Below are positions 41,599 to 50,643 of a stretch of 60,074 nucleotides of DNA, piece after piece (positions within the stretch are counted from its first letter, which is position 1; each line of letters starts with the position of its first letter). The DNA is from Bradyrhizobium retamae (GTDB lineage: Bacteria; Pseudomonadota; Alphaproteobacteria; Rhizobiales; Xanthobacteraceae). Under the pieces are notes generated by a model that saw only the letters and a list, made by a program, of their open reading frames with translations, ran no database searches and was not told where the DNA came from. A program made the position numbers and the translations under genes. Where the stretch lies: positions 1 through 60,074 of the forward strand of contig NZ_LLYA01000171.1 in the NCBI RefSeq assembly GCF_001440415.1. Direction: 5' to 3'.

Positions 41599-43509
41599 TC
41601 AGGCCTTGGTATGGCGGTAATCGTGTAAATCAGGCTCGTGGGTCATCGCCCAGTAGTCCACGAACCGCCATGGCATCGCCGAGAAAACCCGACCTTGCTT
41701 GTTGCGGTAATAGGTCGTCATCCCGGGATGCGTCCAGATCAACTGCTCGTGCTCGGCATCCACTTTCTCGATGTATCGATCATGCGCTTCCGGACGAACG
41801 TCGATCGCAGCAATGCCTTGCTCGATCATCTCGACGAGGCAGGCCGAGATGTAGCGGCTCTGGCACTCCGACTGGAAGATCACGCTGCCGCCATGTGCGG
41901 GACCTGAATTGGGGCCGAGCATCACGAAAAGATTTGGAAAGTCCGACACGGTGAGCCCAAGATAAGCGGTCGGATTGTCGTTGGCCCAGGCTGCCCTCAG
42001 ATTTTTTCCATCGCGCCCCGTGATGTTGAGGCGAGCCGCCATTTCGGTGACCTTGAATCCGGTCGAGATGACGATGATGTCTGCGGGACGCAATTTGCCG
42101 TCGGCGGCGACGATGCCGTCGCGCGCGAAATGGTCGATCATGTCGGTGACCAGTTCGACATTCGGCTTCGTCAGCGTCTTGAACCAGTTGTTGTCAAGCA
42201 GGATACGCTTGCCATAGGGCGGATAGGTCGGCACGCATTTCTCGATCAGATCGGGGCGATCCTTCAACTCCGAGAGGATGAAATTGGTTAGCTCTTCGCG
42301 ATGCCGGTCATTGCCTTTGTTGACGGCGCGCTCGGGATGCGGCCAGTCGGGGTCCTTGCGCAGGAACGGCAGCAGGCCGTCGCCGTATCGCCAGAACATG
42401 TTGAAGCGGTACCACTGCACATAAAACGGCAGATGCGCGAGCAGCCATTGCGCGCCCTCGGTGATGGGATCGGAATAGCCCGCGACCGGGCGCGCCCATT
42501 GCGCGGTACGCTGATAAACGGTGACCGACGCCACACGGTCGGCGATCGACGGCACCAGTTGCATGGCGGTAGCGCCGGTGCCGATGACGGCGACGCGCTT
42601 GCCGTCGAGCTTGATGTCGTCGGACCACAGGGCGGAGTGCAGCATCACGCCCTTGAAATCTTCCTCGCCCCTGAAGTGCGCCGGGTGGGGGTCGTTGAGT
42701 TGACCGATCGCACTGACCAGCGTGGTCGATTCACATATCTCTTCGCCATTGGCGGTCTTCAACGTCGAAATCCAGCGTCGCTTGCGCTCGTCCCAGCGCG
42801 ACGATGTCAGCTCCGTGTTGAGGCGGAGATGCTTTCGGATGTCGTATTCCAGCGCCACCTTCTTGAGGTAGTCGAGCAATTCCTGGCGCTGGGCGAAATA
42901 GCGCGTCCACGGATTACGCGGGCCGAATGAGAACGAGTACGAGTGGTTGGGCGTATCGACGCCGCAGCCGGGATAGCGATTGACATACCAGGTGCCGCCG
43001 AGTTCGTCGTTCTTCTCGACGATGGTGTAGGGGATGCCGAGCCGGCCAAGGGCGACGCCGAGCGCAATGGCGCAGACACCGGCGCCGACGATCAGCACGT
43101 GCTGCTGCGCCAGCTTGTCCTTGGATGGCGGTTTGGTCCAGCGCGCCTCCCGGGGGATGAAGCCCATTTCCTCGCGCATCAGCGGCGCATATTCAGGTGC
43201 CACGTCTTCGCCCAGCGTCGCCCGCATCATCTTCAGCATCAATCCATTGCCGGGATCGGTGATGACGGGCTTCGGTTCACCGTTTGCGAACAGCTTCAAG
43301 ACGGCCGCGCGGATCTCGTCCTGGATTTCCGGAGGCAGACCGGCTTGCGGATCCGGAATCAAGCGGACGTCGCGCTTGGGCCTGTAAGGCGGTTCCAGCC
43401 AGCGCGCATCGCCGGTCATGTGCACCAGCACCATCAGCAGGACGCGGATATCGCCCTCGGCGATGGCCGATGACAGATCGAGTTTCTTGCGCGGCAGCTC
43501 AATATTCAT
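41599..43509 (-). CDS. Flavin-containing (Baeyer-Villiger type) monooxygenase
   Basis: The 636-residue protein has an FAD Rossmann motif (VLIVGAGVCAIALGVAL, near residue 138), the Baeyer-Villiger fingerprint FxGxxxHxxxW as FKGVMLHSALW (285-295) and an NADPH Rossmann motif (VAVIGTGATAMQLV). It would insert oxygen into a ketone to give an ester or lactone. A 130-residue N-terminal extension precedes the FAD domain, as in the longer members of the class (steroid or cyclic ketone monooxygenases). The ATG at 43509 is chosen because the upstream frame runs through the neighbouring SDR gene. Overall order on this strand is acyl-CoA ligase, TetR, SDR, monooxygenase. Confidence 0.92.
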   Translation of the reverse strand: MNIELPRKKLDLSSAIAEGDIRVLLMVLVHMTGDARWLEPPYRPKRDVRLIPDPQAGLPPEIQDEIRAAVLKLFANGEPKPVITDPGNGLMLKMMRATLGEDVAPEYAPLMREEMGFIPREARWTKPPSKDKLAQQHVLIVGAGVCAIALGVALGRLGIPYTIVEKNDELGGTWYVNRYPGCGVDTPNHSYSFSFGPRNPWTRYFAQRQELLDYLKKVALEYDIRKHLRLNTELTSSRWDERKRRWISTLKTANGEEICESTTLVSAIGQLNDPHPAHFRGEEDFKGVMLHSALWSDDIKLDGKRVAVIGTGATAMQLVPSIADRVASVTVYQRTAQWARPVAGYSDPITEGAQWLLAHLPFYVQWYRFNMFWRYGDGLLPFLRKDPDWPHPERAVNKGNDRHREELTNFILSELKDRPDLIEKCVPTYPPYGKRILLDNNWFKTLTKPNVELVTDMIDHFARDGIVAADGKLRPADIIVISTGFKVTEMAARLNITGRDGKNLRAAWANDNPTAYLGLTVSDFPNLFVMLGPNSGPAHGGSVIFQSECQSRYISACLVEMIEQGIAAIDVRPEAHDRYIEKVDAEHEQLIWTHPGMTTYYRNKQGRVFSAMPWRFVDYWAMTHEPDLHDYRHTKA

Positions 43510-43523
43510 GCTGGTGTCCTCGT

Positions 43524-44297
43524 TTACGCGCCTGGTGCTTCCGGCAAGCCGCCATAGGCGGCCCAAGTGGTGCCGGCGATATAGCCGGCATCGACGGGAA
43601 GGTTGATTCCGGTGACGCCGCTGCTCAGCGGCGACAGCAGCCAAGCGATGGCCTGTGCGACTTCGATCGGCTCGACCAGCCGGTTCATCGCGGTCGGACT
43701 TTCGAGCAAGTTTTTGTTCAGCGCGCCCGAAGCGATGCCGGCTTCCAGCGCCGCGGTGCGCGTGAAGCCGGGCGAGACCGCGTTGACGCGGACGCCACTG
43801 CGTCCCCATTCGGCCGCCAGCGTCTGCGTGATCTGGATGACACCGGCCTTCGCCGCGGTATAGGCGTGGATCGGGCCTGAGGTCATGCCGGCAACGGAGG
43901 CGACATTGACGATCGCGCCGCGCCGGCGCTCGGCCATCTTCACGCCGACGCTTCGGGCCACCAGAAACGTGCCGCGCATATCGATATTGACCTCGCGGTC
44001 CCATTGCTCCATCCGCACGCGTTCGATTTTGTGCATCTTGCCGAACACGCCGGCGGCGTTGACGAGACCTGTGATCGGGCCATGGGCGGTCTCGATATCG
44101 GCGATGCCGCTGACAACGGCGCTTTCGCTCGCGACATCGAAGGGCGCGGGCCACAGGATGGTTTGTGTGTCCGCGAGCGGTTCGGGCGCAATATCGACAA
44201 TAACGACCTTTTGGCCCTCTCCGGCGAGAAGCGTTGCGGTCGCGGCGCCGATGCCGCGGCAGCCGCCGGTGACGAGAACGATGCCGTCAGCGGTCAT
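43524..44297 (-). CDS. SDR family oxidoreductase
   Basis: The 257-residue short-chain dehydrogenase has TGGCRGIG (10-17) for the nucleotide, Asp36 after the second strand (favouring NAD), an N-x-A-G-like LVNAAG motif and catalytic Ser134, Tyr146 and Lys150 (YTAAK). It would oxidise an alcohol to the ketone that the adjacent monooxygenase could use; that link is inference. The ATG at 44297 overlaps the TetR gene by 11 bases and is followed by the monooxygenase after 14 bases, so they form one operon. Confidence 0.92.
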   Translation of the reverse strand: MTADGIVLVTGGCRGIGAATATLLAGEGQKVVIVDIAPEPLADTQTILWPAPFDVASESAVVSGIADIETAHGPITGLVNAAGVFGKMHKIERVRMEQWDREVNIDMRGTFLVARSVGVKMAERRRGAIVNVASVAGMTSGPIHAYTAAKAGVIQITQTLAAEWGRSGVRVNAVSPGFTRTAALEAGIASGALNKNLLESPTAMNRLVEPIEVAQAIAWLLSPLSSGVTGINLPVDAGYIAGTTWAAYGGLPEAPGA

Positions 44298-44943
44298 GGC
44301 TGTTGCCTTTATCCGGTGTGAACAGCCCGCGCGTGACCAGCTTTCGGTAGGCGGAGATGACATGGTCGGGCGCGGCCGTTACCGCGCCGCCGGTGTATGA
44401 GTATCGCCGGCTCAGGTAGCCGCGTGCGCCCATGAACATGTGAACGATGGCTTCGAACTCCTCGTCGCTGAAATCAACGATGGTGCCGGCCGTGCGGGCG
44501 CGCTTGAGGATGCGCACATAGGCGGTCGCGATATTATCGAGATGTTTCTGGTAGCCGACCGGTGCGAAATACTCGGCCTCGTTGAGGATGCGCAAAAATT
44601 CCGGTACCTCGCGGATGAAATCGAAGAAGGCGCTGAAGCGCTCGATCTCCTGCCTTGCGGCATCTGCGGTCCCCGTGCGGTCGCGGATGAAGTGGACCAT
44701 GTCGATGCCGATCTTCGGCAGCAATTGATCGAGCAGTTCCTGGCGGTTTTCGAAATGATTGTAGAACGTGCCTTGGGCCACGCCGGCTGCCTCGGTGATG
44801 CGGGCGACGGAAGCCTCGGCGTAACCGTACTTGCCGACGATCTTGGTGGCGGCATCAAATAATCTGCGTTTGGTCCAAGCGTTGCGCTCGACGCGGTTCA
44901 ACTTCGTGACCTTACCGGATGCGGCTTGCGATGATTGCGTCAT
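44287..44943 (-). CDS. TetR/AcrR family transcriptional regulator
   Basis: The 218-residue protein has the TetR N-terminal helix-turn-helix (RRLFDAATKIVGKYGYAEAS, RITEAAGVAQGTFYNHFENR), followed by a helical ligand-binding domain. Its ATG overlaps the acyl-CoA ligase stop by four bases (ATGA) and it overlaps the SDR gene by 11, so it is coexpressed with the pathway it probably controls. A perfect inverted repeat upstream of the ligase gene is the best operator candidate. An acyl-CoA ligand would be typical for a regulator in this context but is not shown. Confidence 0.93.
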   Translation of the reverse strand: MTQSSQAASGKVTKLNRVERNAWTKRRLFDAATKIVGKYGYAEASVARITEAAGVAQGTFYNHFENRQELLDQLLPKIGIDMVHFIRDRTGTADAARQEIERFSAFFDFIREVPEFLRILNEAEYFAPVGYQKHLDNIATAYVRILKRARTAGTIVDFSDEEFEAIVHMFMGARGYLSRRYSYTGGAVTAAPDHVISAYRKLVTRGLFTPDKGNSHDR

Positions 44944-46436
44944 GCGTGAGTTTCCAGTTCGGCGCGCAGTACCCGCTTAAGAACTTTGCCCGAAGGATTG
45001 CGTGGCAGATGATCGCGGATGATGAGTTGCTTCGGTACCTTGAAGCTGGCGAGGCTCGTGCGGCAATGTTCGATGAGATCAGGCAAATCCAGCGTGGCGC
45101 CATCCGAAAGCACCACGACCGCAACCGGCTTCTCGCCCCAGCGCTCGTCCGGCATGCCGACCACGGCGACCTCGCGCACCTGCGGCAGCTCGTAGATGAC
45201 GCGCTCCACTTCGGAGGAGGCGATGTTCTCGCCGCCGGAGATGATGATGTCCTTCTTGCGGTCGGTCAGATAGAGAAAGCCGTCTTCGTCGAGATAGCCT
45301 ATGTCGCCGGTGCGAAACCAGTCTCCGAAGAACGCGGCCGCGGTTTTCTCGGGATCGTTCCAATAGCCCTGCGTGACCTTGGGGCCGCGGAGGCAGATCT
45401 CGCCGTTCTGGCCCGATGGCAGCCGGTTGCCGGCGTCATCGCGAATTTCGATTTCGACATGGGCAATGGCGCGCCCCGTCGAGCCGATCTTCTCGATCTC
45501 GCGGCCGGCTTCCATGAAAGTGTCGCCGCCGCAGGTCTCCGTCAGCCCATAGGCGTCGATGTAGCGGGCGTTTTTGAAGTAGCCGGAGAAGGCTCGGATG
45601 CGTGCTTCCGGAGTTTTCTCGCCGCCGCCGATCGCCCATCGCAGGCTGGAGACATCGTAGCGGTCGCGGGTCGGGCAGGTAAGGATCGCGGTCGTCATGA
45701 CCGGCGCAAACCAGGCGGCGTTGAGCTTCTCGGCTTCGATCGCGGCGAGCGCCTGCTCGGGCTCGAAGTTGCGGTGGATGGAAAGCAGGCCGCCCTGCCA
45801 GAGCACCGCAATACCCGGCAGGTCGAGCGCGCCGACATGATAGAGCGGACCGACCACCAGCAATCGCGTTTCTGCATTCAGCCCCAAAGCCAGCGTCTGA
45901 TCGGCCGATTTCCAATACAGGTTCTCGTAAGTGAGCATCACGCCTTTGGGGCGGTCGGTAGTGCCTGACGTGTACATCAGCCGCATCAGGTCGCGCGGCT
46001 GCCGGACCTGGATTGGGGCGGGCGCGATGTCGAGTGCAAGCCGCGTGACCGTGGATTGCGCTGACGCATCGAGCAGCACGACCGGTGCGCCGCCGGCCGC
46101 AAGCCTTGCGAGTTCTTCGTCCGCAATCAGGATGCGCGCACCGGAATTGGCGATGATGTAACCGACTTCGTCTGCGGACAGGCGATAGTTGATCGGCAGA
46201 AACACCGCGCCGATCTGGCTGGTCGCAAATGCCAGTTCGAGAAAGGCCGTGCTGTTCTGCATCAGCACCGCGACGATGTCGCCGGGGCCGATCCCGCGCG
46301 CAGCGAGCCAGCCGCCAACCCGCCGGACGCGGTCATCGAACGCGGCGTAGGAGATGTCCTCGCCGCGGTATTTCAGCGCACAGCGATCGGGCGTCCGCCT
46401 GGCGTGAAAACCGATGAAGCTCGAAAGGTTGATCAT
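44940..46436 (-). CDS. Acyl-CoA synthetase (AMP-binding, class I adenylate-forming)
   Basis: The 498-residue ligase carries the AMP/ATP loop YTSGTTDRPKGVMLTYEN, the A5 motif YGLTETCGGDTFME, the A8 hinge WFRTGDIGYLDEDGFLYLTD with RKKDIIISGGENI, and the C-terminal lysine motif PRNPSGKVLKRVLR. It would activate a carboxylic acid imported by the divergent ABC system to its CoA thioester in the cytoplasm. Substrate size cannot be read from sequence. It is the first gene of the minus-strand operon. Confidence 0.93.
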   Translation of the reverse strand: MINLSSFIGFHARRTPDRCALKYRGEDISYAAFDDRVRRVGGWLAARGIGPGDIVAVLMQNSTAFLELAFATSQIGAVFLPINYRLSADEVGYIIANSGARILIADEELARLAAGGAPVVLLDASAQSTVTRLALDIAPAPIQVRQPRDLMRLMYTSGTTDRPKGVMLTYENLYWKSADQTLALGLNAETRLLVVGPLYHVGALDLPGIAVLWQGGLLSIHRNFEPEQALAAIEAEKLNAAWFAPVMTTAILTCPTRDRYDVSSLRWAIGGGEKTPEARIRAFSGYFKNARYIDAYGLTETCGGDTFMEAGREIEKIGSTGRAIAHVEIEIRDDAGNRLPSGQNGEICLRGPKVTQGYWNDPEKTAAAFFGDWFRTGDIGYLDEDGFLYLTDRKKDIIISGGENIASSEVERVIYELPQVREVAVVGMPDERWGEKPVAVVVLSDGATLDLPDLIEHCRTSLASFKVPKQLIIRDHLPRNPSGKVLKRVLRAELETHA

Positions 46437-46476
46437 TTGCTGCTCGAAACGCCGCTTTCGGTCTGGCTTTCCCGAT

Positions 46477-46503
46477 ATATGAATTCTGACTCGTAATTCA
46501 TAT
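46477..46503. promoter_or_regulatory. Perfect 9-9-9 inverted repeat, candidate TetR operator
   Basis: ATATGAATT-N9-AATTCATAT is a perfect palindrome centred between the acyl-CoA ligase (start 46436) and the binding-protein gene (start 46606). A -35-like TTGACG for the plus-strand gene lies just right of it (46509-46514), overlapping TGACGTCA. Position and symmetry fit a homodimeric or paired-dimer TetR site controlling both arms. Binding is inferred. Confidence 0.65.
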
Positions 46504-46605
46504 TTGGCTTGACGTCACCCCCCTCGCTCTGAAATCCTGTGGTCATACGGAGGCGTCACGATCTCCGGCCACGGATTGGGAACGCCAATCCACAGGGAGG
46601 AAGCA

Positions 46606-47865
46606 ATGACGAGAACCCGCAAACCGGGCGTAAGCCGACGTGCGACGTTGGCGATGATGGGCGCCGGTGCCGTATCATTCGCGACACCCTGGGTGGCGCG
46701 CGCGCAAGCCAAGACCATCAAGGTCGGCATGCCGACCATTCTCTCCGGCCGCGTGGCGCAGCTTGGCACCTCATCGCGCAATGGCGTGATGCTGGAAGTC
46801 GAGAAGGTCAATGCTGCCGGCGGTCTCGCTGGACGCCAGATCGAGATGGTGATCCGCGATTCAAAGGGGCAGCCGCAGGAAGCCGCCCGCGTCGCTCGCG
46901 AACTCGTCAACACCGACGGATGCGAAATCCTGATCGACGCGGAAGCGTCGTCGGGCGCGTTCGCCGTGCACGAGGTGGCGCGCGATCTCGGCGTGCTCTG
47001 TCTTCACACCAATTCGGAAACTTCCGCGCTGACCGCCGATCCCAAGCAGCACATTCCGAACGCCTTCCGTACCGCGCGCCAGGGTGTGCACGATTCGATC
47101 GTCGGCGGCAGCTACGCTGCGACGATCGCCAAGGCCAAGGGGCTGAAGAAATGGGCGACCTGCTCGCCCGATTACGCCTATGGCCGCGATACCACGGCCG
47201 AGTACGTCACTTATCTGAAGCGCTTCGCGCCCGACATCGAGATCATCAGCGAATCCTGGCCAAAGCTGTTCCAGCCCGATTACACCGAGGTCGTGACAAA
47301 GATCCTGCAGGCCAAGCCGCAGGCGCTGTATTCCTGCCTGTGGGGCGGCGACCTCACGTCCTACATCGACCAGGCCAACATCTACGCGCTGTTCAGCCAG
47401 ATGGAAGTATTCGCAGTCAACATGGCCGACTACACCGCGCTGACTGTGGTGAAGAACCTGCCGAAGGGCATTCACTCCGGTAACCGTTACATCAAGACAT
47501 ATCCTGCAACCCCGGAGAACGCCGCGTGGGGCGACGCCTATAAGGCAAAATACAACGAATATCCTACTAACTGGTCCTGGGAGAATGCGACCGCGATCAT
47601 GCTGCTCGCGGAAGCGTCCAAGAAGGCGAATTCGGCCGACGGCAAGAAGATTGCGGAGGCGCTCCGCGGCCTGAAGATCAAGTCGCCGTTCGGCGCCGAC
47701 GGCACCGTTACCATGCGCGCCGAGGACCAGACGCTGGTAGGCTATGCGATCGGCTGGGGAACCACGATCCCACAGGAGCCCTACGTGCCGCAAGTTCAGG
47801 CGGGCGACTGGAAGACAATCTTCGAACTCGAAGCCGAGTGGAAGAAGAGCAAGGGCTACACCTGA
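46606..47865 (+). CDS. Branched-chain-type ABC transporter substrate-binding protein
   Basis: The 419-residue precursor has a twin-arginine-like signal (GVSRRATLAMMGAGAVSFAT, cleavage near ARAQA) and a Peripla_BP_6 domain (KTIKVGMPTILSGRVAQLGT, NAAGGLAGRQIEMVIRDSKG). AGGGAGG six bases upstream fixes the ATG. It would capture the substrate in the periplasm for the four membrane and ATPase genes that follow. Despite the family name, such proteins bind many carboxylates and aromatic acids; the neighbours here point to a non-amino-acid ligand. Confidence 0.92.
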   Translation: MTRTRKPGVSRRATLAMMGAGAVSFATPWVARAQAKTIKVGMPTILSGRVAQLGTSSRNGVMLEVEKVNAAGGLAGRQIEMVIRDSKGQPQEAARVARELVNTDGCEILIDAEASSGAFAVHEVARDLGVLCLHTNSETSALTADPKQHIPNAFRTARQGVHDSIVGGSYAATIAKAKGLKKWATCSPDYAYGRDTTAEYVTYLKRFAPDIEIISESWPKLFQPDYTEVVTKILQAKPQALYSCLWGGDLTSYIDQANIYALFSQMEVFAVNMADYTALTVVKNLPKGIHSGNRYIKTYPATPENAAWGDAYKAKYNEYPTNWSWENATAIMLLAEASKKANSADGKKIAEALRGLKIKSPFGADGTVTMRAEDQTLVGYAIGWGTTIPQEPYVPQVQAGDWKTIFELEAEWKKSKGYT

Positions 47866-47960
47866 TTGACCGCGACGGCTGAGGCGGCGCAAGCTGCCGC
47901 CCGTTCGCCGCCGAATGATCTTCGCGTGCTGTACCGGCGCGCTGGAATGGATGTGTTCCC

Positions 47961-48863
47961 TTGGACCTCGACGCGCTTACCGGCTGTCTCGCCAGCTCCG
48001 CCTGTCTGGTGACGCAAACCACCAGCGGCTTCATCATCGGCATGTTGCTGTTTCTCGTCGCCGTCGGACTGACGCTGATCTTCGGCGTACTGAAGGTCGT
48101 CAACTTCAGCCACGGTGCCTTCTATATGTTCGGCGCCTATTTCGCGATGACGGCCTATCAGTTCTCCGGCAGTTTTGCGCTGGCGATGCTGTGTGGTGCG
48201 GCGGGTACCGCCATCCTCGGTCTGATCTTCGAACGCATCTTCATGAGCCGGGTCTACGGCGCTGACGTGTTGATGCAGCTTCTCGTCTGCTACGCCTTCG
48301 TGCTGATCTTTGATGACGTGGTGCGGATGATCTGGGGGCCCGAGTTCAAATCGATGGGTATGCCGGCGGCGTTCCAGGTGGCGCCGCTGTTCATCGCCGG
48401 CGGGGTGGTGCCACCATATTATCTGCTCTTGATCGGCGTTGCGCTCGCGGCCGCCATGATCCTCGGGCTCGGCCTTGCCCGCACCAGGATCGGCAAGGTA
48501 ATCCGGGCGGCCGCCCATAACCCTGGCATGGTATCCGCGCTCGGCATCAACACCGGCCTGATCTACGGCGGCGTGTTCGCGCTTGGCGGCATGCTGGCGG
48601 GACTTGCCGGCGCACTTGCGGCGCCGGTGCGTTCGCTGACGCCCGGCATGGGATTTTCGGTGCTGATCGAATCCTTCATCGTCACCGTGATCGGCGGCAT
48701 GGGCTCGATCCTCGGCGCGTTGATCGGGGCGCTCTTGATCGGCCTGATCCGCTCGTTCGGCTCGCTCGGCTTTCCGCTGTTTACCGAAGGGCTGATGTAC
48801 CTGTTCATGGTAATCGTGCTGGTGTCGCGGCCGACCGGCCTGTTCGGCAAGGAGGTCGCATGA
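47961..48863 (+). CDS. livH: Branched-chain-type ABC transporter permease (LivH family)
   Basis: The 300-residue integral membrane protein has about eight hydrophobic helices and family features such as VVNFSHGAFYMFGAY and AAAHNPGMVSALGINT. The start is uncertain: TTG 47961 gives a 27-residue lead before the first helix, and no ATG is in a better place upstream. Its stop overlaps the next permease by four bases (ATGA). Confidence 0.9.
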   Translation: MDLDALTGCLASSACLVTQTTSGFIIGMLLFLVAVGLTLIFGVLKVVNFSHGAFYMFGAYFAMTAYQFSGSFALAMLCGAAGTAILGLIFERIFMSRVYGADVLMQLLVCYAFVLIFDDVVRMIWGPEFKSMGMPAAFQVAPLFIAGGVVPPYYLLLIGVALAAAMILGLGLARTRIGKVIRAAAHNPGMVSALGINTGLIYGGVFALGGMLAGLAGALAAPVRSLTPGMGFSVLIESFIVTVIGGMGSILGALIGALLIGLIRSFGSLGFPLFTEGLMYLFMVIVLVSRPTGLFGKEVA

Positions 48864-49882
48864 CCGAATTGCAGGCCGAGCAAGGCGTGCAGGCACTCGA
48901 GGTGCCCCATGAAGCAAAGACGCGGCGCAATCGGGATGCCCTGATCGCGCTTGCGGTCTTTGTCGTGCTGGCGCTGTTGCCGACGGTCTTCAGCAGCAAA
49001 TTGCTGCTCGACTTCGTGATCCGCTGCGCCGCCTACGGGCTGTTCGCGACGTCGCTCAACCTTCTGGTCGGTTACACCGGCCTGATTTCGTTTGGCCACG
49101 GCATGTTCTTCGGCCTTGGCGCCTACGGCTTCGGGTTGATGATGCAGAAGACCGGCGTTCCCGTCCCGGTGGCTTTCGTTGCAACGCTGGGGATCACGTT
49201 TGCCGTGGCCCTTGTCATTGGTGCCATCTGCGTGCGGTTGAAGGAAATCTATTTCGCCTTCGTTACACTGGCGTTCCAGATGCTGATCCACTCGACGATT
49301 CTGTCCTGGGTATCGCTGACCGGCGGCGATCAGGGATTGCGCGGTGGCATTCCGCGACCGCCATTTTTGGGCATTGATCTGTCGAACCAATTGCATCTCT
49401 ATGTCGCGAGTTGCGCGTTGCTGGTGATCGGGCTGTTCTTGATGCATCAGATCGCGCAGTCGCCGTTCGGCTACACACTGCGCATGATCCGCGACAACGC
49501 AACTCGTGCGAGCTTTATCGGCATCGACGTCTGGCGTGCCAAACTGACGATCTTTGTGCTCGCGGCGCTGTTCGCCTCGACCGGCGGGATCATCATGGCG
49601 CTCTTCGTCTCCGGGGCCTATCCGGAATTCGCCTATTGGACCATTTCGGGCGAGGGCATTTTCATCAACATGCTCGGTGGCGTGACCACATTCCTCGGGC
49701 CGATGGTCGGCACCGTGCTGCTCCTGATCCTCAACGACACCGTCACCCGCCTGACCGATTATCACGGCCTCGTGCTGGGGATCGTGATCCTGTTCTTTGC
49801 GATCGGCCTGCGGAAGGGCCTGATGGATTTCGTCGTCGAATGGTACGCGCAACGCCGTAGCGGCGGCGGGGAGCGCGGCTAG
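48860..49882 (+). CDS. livM: Branched-chain-type ABC transporter permease (LivM family)
   Basis: The 340-residue permease has a polar N-terminus, then multiple membrane helices with the LivM motif NLLVGYTGLISFGHGMFFGL and the cytoplasmic EAA-like loop FGYTLRMIRDNATRASFIGI. It pairs with the LivH-type subunit to form the pore. ATG 48860 overlaps the previous stop, and two bases separate it from the ATPase gene. Confidence 0.92.
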   Translation: MTELQAEQGVQALEVPHEAKTRRNRDALIALAVFVVLALLPTVFSSKLLLDFVIRCAAYGLFATSLNLLVGYTGLISFGHGMFFGLGAYGFGLMMQKTGVPVPVAFVATLGITFAVALVIGAICVRLKEIYFAFVTLAFQMLIHSTILSWVSLTGGDQGLRGGIPRPPFLGIDLSNQLHLYVASCALLVIGLFLMHQIAQSPFGYTLRMIRDNATRASFIGIDVWRAKLTIFVLAALFASTGGIIMALFVSGAYPEFAYWTISGEGIFINMLGGVTTFLGPMVGTVLLLILNDTVTRLTDYHGLVLGIVILFFAIGLRKGLMDFVVEWYAQRRSGGGERG

Positions 49883-49884
49883 CG

Positions 49885-50643
49885 ATGCTGGAGATACGCT
49901 CCCTTTCCAAGTCATTTGGCGGCGTCAAGGCGACGGACAATGTCACGCTGGATTTCACAGATGGTTCGCTCACCGCCGTGATCGGCCCCAACGGAGCCGG
50001 CAAGAGCACGTTCTTCAACCTGATCACCGGCGCGTTGAAGCCCGACGCTGGCCAGATATTGCTCAACGGCCTCGACTTGGCCGGGCGCACGCCGCCTGAG
50101 ATCGTTCGCCACGGCATCGGCCGCGCGTTCCAGGTCGCGAGCATCTTTCCGTCGCTGACGGTGCAAGAGACGATGCTGGCAGCCGTGTGCGCCGATCAGC
50201 GCAAAGCCAGCGTCCTGCACCGTCGCTTCCCGCTGGCGGAGACCCGCGACCGCGCCGAGCATGCGATGGAATTGCTGGGACTGGCCAGCAAGCGAAACCG
50301 CACCGCGGCGACGCTGTCGCATGGCGACCAGAAGCTGCTCGATATCGCACTCGCGCTGGTACTCGATCCGAAGGTGCTGCTGCTCGACGAGCCAACCGCC
50401 GGCATGGGCACCGAAGAACGCTGGCGGATGATCGAGAAGGTGAGGGAGCTCTGGGAGACGCAGAAGATCACGGTGGTGTTCATCGAGCACGACATGGATA
50501 TCGTGTTCAAGATCGCGCCGGAGATCGTCGTGCTCTGCTACGGCCGCATTCTTGCAACCGGCAAACCGGATGCGATCCGCCGGAATGAGGCGGTGATCGA
50601 GGCCTATCTCGGCACCGAACATCATGCGGGGATCACTGTATGA
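49885..50643 (+). CDS. livG: Branched-chain-type ABC transporter ATP-binding protein (LivG family)
   Basis: The 252-residue ATPase has Walker A GPNGAGKST (34-42), a LivG-type helical insert, signature LSHGDQKLLDIALAL, Walker B VLLLDEPTAGM and H-loop IEHDMDIV. The LivG-type C-terminus (GTEHHA) is present. It overlaps the next ATPase by four bases. Together they power import. Confidence 0.93.
   Translation: MLEIRSLSKSFGGVKATDNVTLDFTDGSLTAVIGPNGAGKSTFFNLITGALKPDAGQILLNGLDLAGRTPPEIVRHGIGRAFQVASIFPSLTVQETMLAAVCADQRKASVLHRRFPLAETRDRAEHAMELLGLASKRNRTAATLSHGDQKLLDIALALVLDPKVLLLDEPTAGMGTEERWRMIEKVRELWETQKITVVFIEHDMDIVFKIAPEIVVLCYGRILATGKPDAIRRNEAVIEAYLGTEHHAGITV

Noticed and set aside
43510..44154. 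Upstream extension of the monooxygenase frame
   Set aside because: The extra sequence is low-complexity and lies inside the SDR gene in another frame; ATG 43509 begins the conserved protein.
48563..49915. 450-codon minus-strand frame across the two permease genes
   Set aside because: It is antisense to clear LivH/LivM genes; its composition (His, Asp, Gln, Arg rich) is that of a shadow frame.
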